This document shows, piece after piece, positions 48,979 to 61,400 of a DNA stretch of 64,000 nucleotides (position 1 is its first letter; each line of letters begins with the position of its first letter). The stretch comes from Polytrichum commune. Taxonomy: Eukaryota > Streptophyta > Polytrichopsida > Polytrichales > Polytrichaceae. The position numbers and the translations under genes are program-made. Below the pieces are notes generated by a model, which was not told where the DNA came from, made no database searches, and saw only the letters and a program-made list of their open reading frames with translations. The stretch covers positions 35,174,527 to 35,238,526 of the forward strand of contig OX485808.1 in NCBI GenBank assembly GCA_950295325.1. Direction: 5' to 3'.

Positions 48979-51658
48979 GTGAGTTTGTGGGATCATGAGC
49001 GGCGGCATAAGCAAACACAATTAGCTTTGTTGGCCACAACACGTCCTCGCAAAGGCCTCCGTAGATATGATTCAAACCGTGTGCCTCGCGGAGATAAGGA
49101 GCGTCGACGGGATCGGCTTTTGGGGGACGAATCTATCCGTCTAGTGTCCGGCAAGGATTGTTGCGCGAGGAAATGTTGCCAATTTTTCCCGCGGGAGAAA
49201 ATTAGATCTCTGCGTCAAGAGATGTGGCTTGCGGATTTTCGTATGAGGTCGGCTAAGAAACTCGAGGTCCACAGAAATTTGCACCTTGATACCCATGGGC
49301 ATAAGGTGGTGACACTTGAGAATGTTGATGTGTGTTGTACAGCGTGGTATACCATCCACGCCGTCTCCAAGGCTGACTTTTATAGGTTTCGAAAATATTC
49401 ATCGTTGGGTCGCCGCTCTCGATTTCATGGCAACTCGGGCACAAAGAAACCTAGGGAGGCTACACTGCAAGCGTCCGCGACACTATCCACCATCATAGTG
49501 CCATTGGCCGATGCAATGCCCCACAAGACGAGGACATTGTCGTCAGGGGAGAAGGTTGTTCAAATGGTGTTGCCCACGGGCACAAAATGGAAGAACATCT
49601 TAACGGACATCAATGAAGTGGGTCGCATAGCGGGATGTGGGCCCATTTCTTTGTCCAAGTTGAGTGTGATTAAAAACCAGCAGTTTGCGGAATACATTCT
49701 GAAAAGACCCAGGGACAAGTTCGCTAGATGTACGACGTGTGAAAAATACAAAGGTCTTCGAGACGCCCACCCCATAGGCACTGAATCTCATTCCAGACAC
49801 CAGAAAAAATATATTGAACATGTCAACAATCAAGAGGCACACCGTCAAGATTACTATAAGAATCGTGCTCTATCCATAATGAGGCCCACAGAGGTTCTAA
49901 CAATCATCCATGATAAAATGGACCACGCCAAAACCGCATGCCCTTGTTATGCACGCAAAATAAAGGCCACGGATGGTCTCTTCAAGTTGCCCGTAGCTGT
50001 CACAAGTTTGTATGAAATCACAACTACGTGTTTAAAGTCTATCCAATTTTCTTGGGTGTGTTTGGCAAATGTCCAACTCCATACATCCGTTTAGTGGTTA
50101 TTTGATTATTTTGGTCACGCATCGTTTGTTTTTTCCAGGTATGATTGCCCACGGCCATGGGGACGTAAAGTATGCCCATTATGGTTTGGATTTTTACCCT
50201 GGGGATGCTAACCACACGGTGGGTTCATTTGCAAAACTGTTGCGCGATCTTGAGAAGCCACCGGTACATTCTTCCCGTGCACTTTTTGATGGTTGTGGAA
50301 CCACATCCCTTTATGAGGCAGTGCTTTTGGGGAAGGAGGTTTGTATGTCGTCATTGCCAGAACCACCCGGAGAGCCCATTTGTGCAAAACCATTGCCTCC
50401 AACTCTCCACGTTCAACTTGATAATTGTGCGAAGGACAACAAATGTCGATACGTATTTTGTTTTTGGTCATTGCTCGTGGCGAAAGGAATCTTCAAGGAG
50501 GTGTTTGTGTCTTTCTTGATGGTGGGACATACACACGACGACATTGATGCATCATTCGGACGGTGGAGCATGAAGTTGCATGAAGAAGATTTTCCAACCA
50601 TACCTCTTCTTATGAAATCGTATATGGATTTGGACCATATGCCAGTAATTCCGCACTTGATTGAGGAAGTACCAAATTTCAAGGCCTTCATCAAGCCATA
50701 CATGTTGAAGGGAGGGGACCGTTTGGTGGGGCATACCAAAGCACAACAATTCCGATTTTATATGAGGGACGATGGTCTTCCGGCCATGCAATTCAAGCTT
50801 TTGTGCACATCTCCTAATTGGGGCCCGGATGATGGTATACTCGTATGGCGTCAAGACAATGATGGGAAATGTTTGGTCCCGGATGGGGAACCAAAGCCTT
50901 GCAAACCCGAACCCATGAGGAATGGGCCGGAAATCATCAAAGGCATATCCGGATTCATTGAATATTGGAAAGAGTTGTGCGAGGAGGACATCACAAGACA
51001 TGTTAGAGATACCCATGAACCGTTGATCGCGTATTGGGATCGCATTCGCTCAGCCTTGATGACACTTGGTGGCGACACCCGTACGACTTTGACACAAGGA
51101 TTTTGGCCACAAAGTCGTTTGACGGTTGTCGAGTCCGATACTATGTTTTTCAGCAATGGAGACGTTCGTGAAGAGTTCGCAATGGACGAGCATTACGTTA
51201 GCCCTGCCCGCAATCGACCGGCACCGTCGTTTCGTGTAGGTGTTGATTGCCATGAAGGGTATTTGGTCCTCGTACGAGCTGGGGATGAGGAGCATCCCAA
51301 GCCAATTTGATTGGTAAAAGCATTGTCTTCACCCAATTTTGTTCGAACTAGCCCCAACTTTCGTCAAATTGAGGTGGAATATTGTCGTCCAAGCACTAAA
51401 GACCACAACGTGCTCCGCACTTATTTAGGTTGGGACACCAAAAAGAATTTTAAGTGGACAGTGGACTCAGCGTACACACCGGTTTGGATAAACACGGATA
51501 CTATACTTTGTGCTTGGAAGCCGCGCAAAGGTTCCAACACAGAAGCAATGACCATCCCCCAAAAACATATACATTTTGCCAAAGACAACTTGGCACGTAT
51601 TGCAGCTGCGGAAAATGACGCCGAGAATGGATATGAAGCGGAAGATGGAGATGGGTAA
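48979..51658 (+). pseudogene. DUF7869-type RNase-H-like (DDE) transposase, one nonsense codon
   Basis: Coding pieces are 48979-50005 and 50139-51307, with a phase-matched 133-bp GT..AG intron, then 51311-51655 in the same frame after a single TGA at 51308-51310. The N-terminal part has a Cys-rich block (KDCCARKCCQFF) and REMWLADFRMRS-like sequence. The catalytic core shows HDKMDHAKT (first Asp), HVQLDNCAKDNKCRY (second Asp) and VGHTHDDIDASFGRWS, the signature I associate with the DUF7869 domain of plant and animal transposon-like proteins. It ends in an acidic tail. Reading through the TGA, the context KPI-stop-LVKALSSP fits a Trp codon, so this looks like one recent TGG-to-TGA change. The open frame begins after a stop at 48958 with a GTG rather than ATG, so the true start or 5' exon is missing. 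Terminal inverted repeats were not found. Confidence 0.7.
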
Positions 51659-52109
51659 ACATAACATAGGTGAAAGTTAACGGCGGGAAAAAACATTAGT
51701 ACTTAGTAGTCTTGGTTTTTAATAGACTTAGTAGACTTGTCACACTCCATTGTGGTATACGTTTGGGATGTGCCATCCAAAACCATAAGAACCTTACTTA
51801 TGGGATGCGCACCCCAAACTCTATAATGACATAAACCATTTGTTTTTTATATTCGCTTGTTATTTTCCACATGGAGTTCACGTTTTCATTATAATTGCAA
51901 TTTTCTATTTTTAGTATTAGGAATATTCTTTACGTGCGAATTTTTAAATTGTCATGTTCTTGATGTTCCCAACATTCCATATGCCCACAATATTGGCATC
52001 CCAAACTATGGGCATATTTTATTTTGAGACTTTCAAAAGTCTCCGATTAACGAATATAGTGTTCTTTATAAAAGAAATAACTTTTAATCGTCACCGGAGT
52101 CTCAGACAC
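51659..52109. other. AT-rich flank of the transposase
   Basis: Non-coding. Phrases such as GGGATGCGCACCCCAAACT, GGGATGTGCCATCC and GGCATCCCAAACTATGGGCA recur and may belong to the transposon's 3' end, but I could not find matching inverted copies 5' of the gene. Confidence 0.35.
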
Positions 52110-52376
52110 AGTGATCGGGGAGATTTTTAGGCATACGTGGTTGAGATCCTAGTGTTTGCAAGTCCAACCGGTTACATGTTGACATCCTCCGGTTTGCAAG
52201 TCCAACCGGTTACATGTTGACATCCTCCGGTTTTCCTTTTATTAAATTGGGGTATATTCTAGAAATTCCTCTAAATTGATCGGTAATTTAATTTTCCTGG
52301 AGTCTTGAACTTCAACCGATTATTTTTCAAACTCACCTGGTTCATCTATAACTAACTGCCGGTTCTCCCTGATCAT
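52110..52376 (-). mobile_element. ACCGGTT-rich MITE, copy F (inverted)
   Basis: The ends GTGATCGGGGAGATTTTT and CCGGTTCTCCCTGATCA form the family's terminal inverted repeat. An internal 38-bp block (TTTGCAAGTCCAACCGGTTA onward to CTCCGG) is duplicated in tandem, explaining the longer size. Confidence 0.8.
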
Positions 52377-52485
52377 AGCTCAGACATGCACGACAGGTAG
52401 GCCGAGAGGAGGTTGAAGGAGGCCTAGAGGAGAACTTAATTATGGGGTCAACAGATTCATAAAGTTAACTTATTAGGTACACTAA

Positions 52486-53593
52486 GGGCCGGTTTACACT
52501 ATGGACCATGAAGTCGGACTATGGAAGATGGCCTTTGTCAATGGTCCGACTTCATGGTCCGACTTCATAAAAAAATAGTTTTGAGAGCTTTGGGCCCCTC
52601 ACTAGGTGTAAACCGAATGTGGACCAAGAAGAATGACCACGCACCAAAAAGTGAAGGTGCTGATTTTTTTAATACATGCCCAAAAAGGGCAATTTTGTAA
52701 AAAATCAAGTTTGACCATTCTCTTCTCTTCTCTTTTCTTGGGCTTCACTTGTCTTCACTTCTTGTTAAATGTGTCGAAGATGTGGCTTGCAAATCTTCTC
52801 ACAACAATTTTTACAAAAAGTGAGTGATTTAATTTGTACATATTCAATGTAATTTACATGTGACATGTGTTGTCACTACACTAAATAGGATATTTAGGGT
52901 TTGATTATATTTAATGTTGTTACCACCCTACCTTGCTCAACACTAATTCTCAATTCTTTGATAATTAGTGTTAGAAGATTTCCCATTGCGCTTTTTTTGA
53001 CCACCCTGATGTAGAGTCACTAAACCACTACAGATTTTTCTTTTTCGATTTTCAACTATATTTTTACAAAATAATTGGGGTGTGTAATATACCGTTGGAA
53101 AGGTATTTTCAAGACCTTTCCAACGGTATATTACAAGCCCCCAAATTCCAAATATTGCAGTTGGTAGACCAAAAAACAAATCTGCACTTGAATTCTTGAG
53201 TTCTAGATATCCCACGTTGTTTGGTGAAACACGTGTGAGCCGGTTTAAGGGGTAGGGCAAGGTAGAGTTGGTATGTCTCATGGGCTATCATATAATTAAG
53301 GGACATAAAGGGTAGGTTCATTAAAAATATAATGAATAGCATTTTTCTGACATGGGCCCTTGCCTTTTCCTACCAGACCACCTCTCTTGCCTCCCTCACC
53401 GCAAAACCCGTTGGACCATGTCAGTGCATTTATTAAGCCTTAAAAATTGTATTTTGGGGACCTCAACCTATTTGGTCCCTCTGCCAATCTTTCCTTAGTG
53501 TAAACCGAAGTTGTCCCGGGACAACTTCAACAGCCAATCAGTTGCCTTGCAGAGCCCTGGTCCAACTTCATGGTCCATAGTGTAAACCGGCCC
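52486..53593. mobile_element. PIF/Harbinger-like (Tourist) non-autonomous element, 1.1 kb
   Basis: Left end GGGCCGGTTTACACTATGGA (continuing CCATGAAGT). The right end is its exact complement over about 29 bases apart from one position near the inner edge. TAA flanks both sides (52483-52485 and 53594-53596). The interior holds a perfect 21-bp-arm hairpin (53084-53134) and, at 52868-52985, an inverted copy of the repeat near 430-545 and 16690-16815. No transposase is encoded. Confidence 0.85.
53084..53134. repeat. Perfect 21-bp inverted repeat, 9-nt loop
   Basis: Arms GTAATATACCGTTGGAAAGG(T) and (A)CCTTTCCAACGGTATATTAC around the loop ATTTTCAAG. It lies inside the 52486-53593 element. Confidence 0.9.
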
Positions 53594-54515
53594 TAAATAT
53601 AGTATTTAGTGCCACGTACTACCCATTTGGAGTTACACAATGCCATATCTTCTTACTATTAATGTATTTCTTTTACCAAGTAAAGACAGTCCATAAACAT
53701 TATTCAAATCCATAACAATGTTTTATGGGATTGACAATATTCATAGAATATTCCCACTATTATGAATTTGAATAATGTTATCTCATGTTCTATAATATCA
53801 AATCTGACCTTTGTTGGCAAAAAAAGAGATACTATAGTACCTTACCACTTCGGCTATTTATAATCGACTGATGATAATCAATATTTTATACCGGCATGTT
53901 GATTTTTGGGATTTCAGAATACAATTGTCTAAAACTAGTTTAATCAGTGCCGAAGTGGTAAAGGTATTACAGTATACAATTGAATAGATATAGCATTGTG
54001 TGATTCCAAATAGTAAGTGGCACTATATAGAGTATTAGTGTAGTTCCTGGAAAGTTCGCTAGTCACCGTCTTCTTCGTTGAGATGTGCATCTCTGGGCGC
54101 CTTTCTTAACATAATATTACAAGCTTACTTTAATGCCCTGGCCCGACAACTTACCGGCAGATCCACTGGGGGACAACTGCAATACCTACCCTATGGTGTA
54201 GATCTTCAAGGTACAGACTCATTAATAACTTTCAGTTGGGTTGGGCTGCATCTCGGGCCTTGGAGTCTGGAGAAAGACAAGCCGAGCACGGCTGACATTA
54301 TTCAGAAAAGTTTGCAATTGTTGGTGAAGGGCTCAGAAGGAGATCGATCCTAACTTATTAGAGCATCTGCAATGCACCTGCCAACGGCGTTTGGTGGGCG
54401 TGGCAATTTCAGCGTGCTTCAACGGGTTCGAGAAGACTCCTGTTAGTCTCCCGTGTCTCGTCAAATATCTCCTGGTCTCGGCAAGTTTTGTCCCTTTGCT
54501 GTGAGCTTTTAGGCC

Positions 54516-54585
54516 CCCCACACATACTGGTGGTGGGCAGCAGTGAACGGGCGAACACCGTTCGCTGCCACCAGTATGTGTGGGG
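54516..54585. repeat. 18-bp-arm hairpin
   Basis: CCCCACACATACTGGTGG pairs perfectly with CCACCAGTATGTGTGGGG across a 34-base loop. It lies just inside the left end of the 2.2-kb element. Confidence 0.9.
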
Positions 54586-54621
54586 ATGTTTTCAGATTCT
54601 CAAAATATTACGGATTCCTTG

Positions 54622-55230
54622 TACGAATGAGTTTGAGAAATAACCGGTTGAGCTTTAGGGTACACCATGAGATAATAATATTCACGTGCACATTACGAAT
54701 GAGTTTGAGAAATAACCGGTTGAGATTTAGGGTAAGCTAGGAGACAATTTTATTCCAGTGCACATTATGGATGAGTTTGAGAAATAACCGGTTGAGCTTT
54801 AGGGTACACCATGAGATAATAATATTCAAGTGCACATTACGGATGAGTTTGAGAAATAACCGGTTGAGCTTTAGGGTAAACTAGGAGACAATTTTATTCC
54901 AGTGCACATTACGGATGAGTTTGAGAAATAACCGTTTGAGCTTTAGGGTAAACTAGGAGACAATTTTATTCCAGTGCACATTACGGATGAGTTTGAGAAA
55001 TAACCGGTTGAGCTTTAGGGTAAACTAGGAGACAATTTTATTCCAGTGCACATTACGGATGAGTTTGAGAAATAACCGGTTGAGCTTTAGGGTAAACTAG
55101 GAGACAATTTTATTCCAGTGCACATTACGGATGAGTTTGAGAAATAACCGTTTGAGCTTTAGGGTAAACTAGGAGACAATTTTATTCCAGTGCACATTAC
55201 GGATGAGTTTGAGAAATAACCGGTTGAAAC
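54622..55230 (+). repeat. 72-bp tandem array, eight units plus a partial ninth
   Basis: Unit starts are at 54622, 54694, 54766, 54838, 54910, 54982, 55054, 55126 and 55198, an exact 72-bp period. Each begins TACGGATGAGTTTGAGAAAT, continues AACCGGTTGAG and ends GTGCACAT. The first three units alternate between two sequence types; the later ones are nearly identical. The GAGTTTGAGAAATAACCGGT core matches the inner end of the ACCGGTT MITE family. Confidence 0.95.
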
Positions 55231-56528
55231 CTAATAGTCCAAAAAAAATTATCTTGTGCTAGGTCGACATTCACAGTGAACGGGCGAGCTGGGCGTTCGT
55301 TGCGCCCAGTCGCTGCCGTTACAAAAATTTATGGGAAAAGTGGCCCCCTGCTGGTGGGAGCCTGCGACTGGCCCTCCCACCAGCAGGTGTGGGCGGGCTA
55401 TTTGTTTCTCCCGCTAGACGCAGTCAACACCAAGGATGGTAGTCGTAGAGGCGGGAAGGGCAAGGATTCTTTTTGGTGTTTGTTTCATGTCTTGATGTTG
55501 GCCTGAATTTTTGGTCTTTGTTTTGTGTCTAGATGGTGGCTTAATTTTTTCGTCTCTGTTTTGTGTCTTGAATGCTAGCGTGATTTTTTCTTTTCGTTTT
55601 GTATCTTTATGCTGGGGTTTTTTTCCCCCATCTTCACTCTTAATCACAATGGCATTAGGCACATTAGTGCGACTAATGTGACTAAAATGACTAATGCCCT
55701 CACAAGGCATTAGTCGCATTAGTCACATTAGTGCAGACCTTGGAGAAGTGCCAAAATAACTATAGTTAACTAGATCTTTTTCAATACATTTTAGGGAACA
55801 ACTATAGTTAACTAGAAAAAATTCAAACCAATTTAAAGAATAACTATAGAACTAGAAAACTCCAAATATTATTATATATTCGAAGAACTTTGCCTCTTGA
55901 TTTGCTTCAATTGAGGGTCTTTAATATGCTCAGGCCATTGAGGATCATCAAGAAACGTCTTTATATGATCATTACAATAGATTGGGCTCAATGTTATACA
56001 TCACAATGTTAGGTTCTAGAACAAACTTCATAAACACCACCAACACAAATAACACACTAGTGACACTACAACATTACAATAGAATTCCGTGAACATGTTG
56101 TGCTCAACTTTAGCTAACCAGATATTTAGTTAACTAAATATAACTTTAGTTGACTATAATTTTTGGTAGACTAAATTTAAAACAACTATAGTTAACTACA
56201 TATTTTGGCAAGTCAAATCATGAACAACTATAATTATGAAAGGTGAGTCGTTAAGTAATAGTTGAATTAGTTGGTGAGTTAATATTTAAGGTTTGCATTA
56301 GTTTGACTATTCTATGGGAGCCGGCCCATGCCTCTGTGGCTACGGTCACACCACCGTGGCCCGCGACGCTATCATGGCCGCGGAAATGGGTAACGGGAGT
56401 GCATGGTGGGTGCCGCATTGAGGCTACTGCCCAACACCTCCCTGTGCCACTAGCCCGCAGTGCCCCAGGGGGGCTTCAAATGGCCTTTGACAGGCGTATT
56501 TGATGGGCGCGCATTGGTGATGCTCTTA

Positions 56529-57576
56529 TGCTAGTATTGTTCTCCCTCTTTAGTATGACACGTTTGGGAAACACAAAAAAATAGTTGTATTATCGAGGTT
56601 TCGTCTTCTCGTTAATTAATATGACAAATGGCGTAAAGTTGTCGTGTTGTTGAGGGAATATGAAAACATAAGTAACATGAGCTTGAAAATTATATACAAC
56701 AAGTTTAAGCAATATTGATAGTATGGAATAATAACCTACAACTCCAAACAACTACAAATATTCTCAAGAACTCTTGATATAGGAGTTTAAAGATCTCTGG
56801 TGTTGCCTACTCAAGTTAGTAACTATCACCTTATCCAAATTTTCTACTAGCTTTTGAAAACTAATAATTTCATTAACACCAAAATATAAATAGTTCTCTA
56901 ATAAGAAACTAGACAACAATGATGCATGACGTTTAGCATCAAGATACTGGTGATATAAGGCAACATACTCAGCATGAGGCCACTCCAACCCTATCCATAT
57001 CGGATTCCATTCTACACAAGTAATCCTAATTATCACTAAGTTCCCAAAGGTAAGTGAAATTCTCAAGTAGTTCCCAAGTAAAAATGAATGTGTTTTAGAT
57101 GTACATAAGATAGATGAAAGGAATTTTAGCATTAACTACCTCTATAATATAACAAAATGGAGATTCTAAATGTCACATTATCGAGTGTTGTAGTCATACA
57201 AAAGAGGGAGTTTTGAACTAAAAAGTTTGGTCTTGCAAAAATGTGTTGTAATATCGAGGGTGTCGTATAAACGAGGTTAGGCTGTAGCTGGAGATGATCA
57301 TCTTCATCACGAGTAGAAGAGGAAGAAGGCGGGGAACATATGACGATGATCTTGACGTCAAGATGAAGACGTAGGTGATGTCCAGGGCTGTCGGTACGCG
57401 TGGCCGGGGGCATTGGCATATATGGTGGGGGTGAGAGCGTGGAATTTGGGAGGGTTCTTTCGGGGAAGAAGAGAAGAGAAGAGGAGATGATGCAAGGGTG
57501 AGCGAGAATCTATTTCTGCAGGGGAGCAGAGGATGAAGGCTGGAAGAGGACTTACATCTTTGATGGCAGGCTCGTC
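56529..57576. other. AT-rich region, no gene supported
   Basis: A minus-strand frame of 122 codons (56764-57132) has no recognisable domain. Two phrases, TTGTATTATCGAGGTTTCGT near 56584 and GTTGTAATATCGAGGGTGTC near 57243, recall the ends of pogo/Tigger-type elements. They are in the same orientation rather than inverted, so I do not call an element. Confidence 0.35.
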
Positions 57577-58015
57577 AGGCGTTTCTTACGGTCCATCAGA
57601 GCTCCCAGGTTTTTAATTGTTCTGCAAACATTGATACTAGAGAGTGATTAGAGAGCTTATGGTTTGAAGCAACACGACAGGAAAGAAAGGCAAGAATGTG
57701 GATACAAGATTAGAAGAAGAAGACGACGAAGAAGAAGAAGTGTCAAACCTTCACCCGTCACTTGTGTTTGGCCGAGAATCATCTGCACATGTGCATGTGT
57801 AGGCTCATCAGGAATTAGTTACGGTACGTCGGAGCTGCAATGATATTGGTTGTTCTGCAACAACCATTGATATTAGAGAGTGAATAGAGAGTTTATGGTT
57901 TGAAGCAACAACAATACAGGAATGAAAGGCAAGAATTTAGATACAAGATTAGAAGAAGAAGAAGAAGAAGAAGAAGAAGAAGAAGAAGAGGTGTCAAACC
58001 TTCACCCGCTACTCG
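57577..58015 (+). repeat. Two direct ~200-bp repeats with GAA tracts, upstream of the U-box gene
   Basis: Units at about 57577-57765 and 57812-58015 share TTAGAGAGTG, AGAGAGTTTATGGTTTGAAG-like, GGAAAGAAAGGCAAGAAT-like, GATACAAGATTAGAAGAAGA and GTGTCAAACCTTCACCCG. The second unit carries a GAA microsatellite (57952-57988). They lie 0.4-0.8 kb before the start codon, probably in the promoter or leader. Confidence 0.85.
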
Positions 58016-58402
58016 TGTTACGCTGCAATCTCCACTGGAACTCCAGTAGTCGACGTTATAAGGCATTCTTCATCACCACAAGGCTTGGGTTGCGGGAACA
58101 AGTTATAAGATGGTTAGAGATGTGATGAGGGGGCTTCTTTCATTGTGTCCCTGCACATTGAGGCGTCTTTGAAGCACACCTATTGGGGCTAGGTTACACC
58201 TCGAGAGGGACTACGCTAATCAAGGGTCGACATTCATCACGTTCTGTGAAAGTCTTTGCTCAAGAACCACTGGATGGATTAATATGGCTATACTTCGAAC
58301 CTTGCAATCAGGTTTCGAGTCAGTTTTGTGTCTGTTTGCTTCTTCTAAGCTTCTCTAATTCCTCAGAGTCATATATAGACATCCCAGGAAGAGTTTCTAG
58401 GG

Positions 58403-61400
58403 ATGGAGGCAACCGTAGCTGTTCAGTGTGTGGAGTCTGTCCGGCACAGGGTGGCCATGGTCGCAGTGGACACTCAAAAGTTTGCTCGGGGCCAGGATCA
58501 TCTTGTGCACTTGATCTTCTCGGACTATGCTAAGCGGCTTCGGAGGTTGGCAGGATTGCTCAAGGCTTTGCAGCAGGACCTAGAGGTAACGACGACAAGT
58601 AGAGTTAGCCTTGGATTCAACGGGAGTTGGGCGTTGACGAGAGTTGATCCCTATAATTTTCCAGTGTTTGTTTTGCATACAATACGAATAATTTCTTTCC
58701 ATTCCACTTGTGGTACATGCTTGGAGGTGTTTGAATCTGAATGAAGATGAACGAATTTCGATTCATTGAGGGTCAAACTCATTTAAGCACTCTTTGATAG
58801 CATGTCAACACGAGATTGACCCTCAATGAACCCGCATAGAATTTTCTTCGTTCAAACCTCCCCGCTATCTCCAATCATACAAAACAACCAACTCCCGACC
58901 AAACATCAAGTTGGGTTAGAGGATAACTTTATTGCATCAAAATTTGCATCATAAATTTTCTGTCGGTATACTCAAATTCAAGTTAGGTCCTTTAGGATTT
59001 AAAGCCTGGCATGCATTCAATGAGACCATTCATGCTGATGATATGATCACTTGTGGTTTGAAGGGTTCTAGTTCGATCATTTTTGTTCCATCTTTTGATC
59101 ACAGACGTTGCAATGGGGGTTCTAAACAGGGTCATCACAATAATAATGGACCTGTTGAGGTCGATGCAAGAGAATTTGAAGAAGACGTGAACGCAGCAGA
59201 GAAGATTCTGACTGACTACAGGGATCGCTGCTCCCTGTATCTTCTCTTAATTTGTCCTTTCTTACTAAAGGAAGTACATTCAAGTTGTAGAAAATTCAGT
59301 AGCGCGCTTGACACCCTGATCCCGGAGACATGCTCCTTGTCGTTCAAGCCGCAAGTGTTGCAAGTTCAGCAACTTCTGGAGCAGGCCGGTCCGTCTCTCG
59401 GCATCAAGCAGCAGGCAATCGTTGACACACTTGACAACCAAAATCTTGACACTCTACTTTTGGATCCAGCACTAGGGAACGAGTTTGCACAGCAGATTGC
59501 AGAGTATTTGGCAGTCACTCTTACCAGTGAAGACTTTAAGACAGAAATCTCAAACCTGAAGGCAGAGCAAGAAGATTCGGAGTCATCGAGTCATGAGCAG
59601 CTGAGTTTCCGCGCATCGTATCTGAAGAAATGTCTTCAGATATTCGAAAGAGCAATTGCAACAGCTTCAAGCTGCCAGCTGCTTGCGGAGGAAAAGGGGG
59701 ACTGCAACAGACCTGTGGGTAATACTTCGCAGCATGCGTTTCATCAACCTTTTGAATCATTCAAATGTCCTATCACCAAGGAGGTTATGAGGGATCCTGT
59801 GCAGATCGCTTCAGGGCAGACTTATGAACGCTCTGCAATCGAAAAATGGTTTCTTCAACACAATACATGCCCTACTATGGGCGTAAAACTGAAGGACTTG
59901 AATGTGCATCCTAATTTTGCAATGTCCCAGTCGATTGCGGAATGGAGGGAGCGAAATTGGGCAAGCCGGTTGGATTTCGCCGAACGTGTTTTGGTAAAAA
60001 ACGACTCAATGATGGAGCATTCAGATGAACAGGTTGCAGAAACTCTGAAGGATGTGCGAGCTTTATGCGAGGAAGACGCACTGAACAAGTACGACATCGC
60101 CAGAAAAGGTCTCATCATTCCACTCGTTCATGTGCTCGAGTCAAATGATCTTGAGCTCCGAAAGTTGGCTTGTGCAACACTGCAAATCCTTGCAGCAGAC
60201 AACGTCGACAATCAGGTAGCACTTCCTCAATTTGCGGTAGACTCTGGTTCTTGAAGCTTTAGCAATCACGTTTTCTCGGTCATGTAACACTTTTCTTGGT
60301 GTTTTCTTTGGCAATTCATCATCAGGAGCTTATGGAGGCGGCAGGGGTCGTTGCGCTTGTAGTGACCTGTTTAGCAAGATGTCTACAGCTACAGAACATT
60401 GATGAAGCTCTGCAACTAGTGTTGCTGCTGGAGGAACTGTCCAGCACGCCTCGAATTGCAGATGTCATTAGTCACCAGGACAATGCGGTGTTACTAATCG
60501 CGACGTTGCTTGCATATGATTTGGAAGCCTTGGTGTCGAGCGCAAAGACGATACTGAGGAACTTGCCTATGAATGACTATAATATAATCGTCATGGCCAA
60601 CGTAAACATGCTGACATCGTTGGTTACGCGCCTTGTTACAGGTAAGTCTCGGCACTGTAAGTTGTTGTGATTACTTCCTTATATGCTTCGGAGTTGGGCC
60701 TATTTGGAGACTTTCCAAAGCACGGTGATGTGGAGGAGACATGTTGTGATTTAGCATGCTTTCCCTATCTGCACTTGGTCCTGTGAGGATAACTTCTTCA
60801 CGAAATGATTATGGTTCGATCCTTACGTTAGACCGCCGACATCCAAGATATCCATGGCCAAAGCCTTGGCGGAGCTGAAGATGCCTGAGGCTTCCAAATT
60901 GGAAGTTAGCACTTCCGAGTCAATTGCGACCTTGGTTGACATGATGAACTCGGCGCAGGACGATGAAAGGAATTCAGCTGTCGATGCTTTGAGGAACCTT
61001 TCTGAGGTTGCCTCAGTGTGTCAGATGATTGCTCAGTGCAATGGCCTTGAGGTGAAGTGATCGATAACTGTCACACCTATGTTGTTTCAACTTGTCACTG
61101 TGTTTACCGTTTGTTTCTGTTCTCTCTCCTGAAATATGAAGGCTTCGTAGTACTTTATAGATGTTTCTTTCTCCGGTTCATTTGTCCCTGTTCGAGCAGT
61201 TTGTTCTAACAAGCTTGGGAGTTCCGTGAACCTAACGTACACACTCCACTTCATGTTTGATAGCCATTTCAACACCAATGCAGTTCTTGTCAGTAAGCCT
61301 GCACGAAGTACTCGATGCCTGGTTGTTTGTGAAAATCTTAGCTGCCATGGTGTCCACTCATTTCTGATGGAGTTCACATTGGCACAGGTTTTGATTCGCC

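Larger units (their letters stand above)
54361..56525. mobile_element. TTA-flanked TIR element, 2.2 kb, non-autonomous
   Basis: The left end GAGCATCTGCAATGC and the complement of the right end, GAGCATCACCAATGC, form a 15-bp terminal repeat with two mismatches. TTA flanks both sides (54358-54360 and 56526-56528), as in PIF/Harbinger elements. Inside are an 18-bp-arm hairpin (54516-54585), a 72-bp tandem array (54622-55230), two direct CAGTGAACGGGCGA copies bracketing the array, and a second GC-rich fold-back (55346-55395). No transposase is encoded. Confidence 0.65.

Noticed and set aside
54543-54740. 65-codon frame with a repeated RMSLRNNRL peptide
   Set aside because: It is a translation of the 72-bp tandem array.
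56574-57275. Possible pogo/Tigger element
   Set aside because: The two ATCGAGG-containing phrases are in the same orientation and do not form terminal inverted repeats; no transposase remnant is recognisable.
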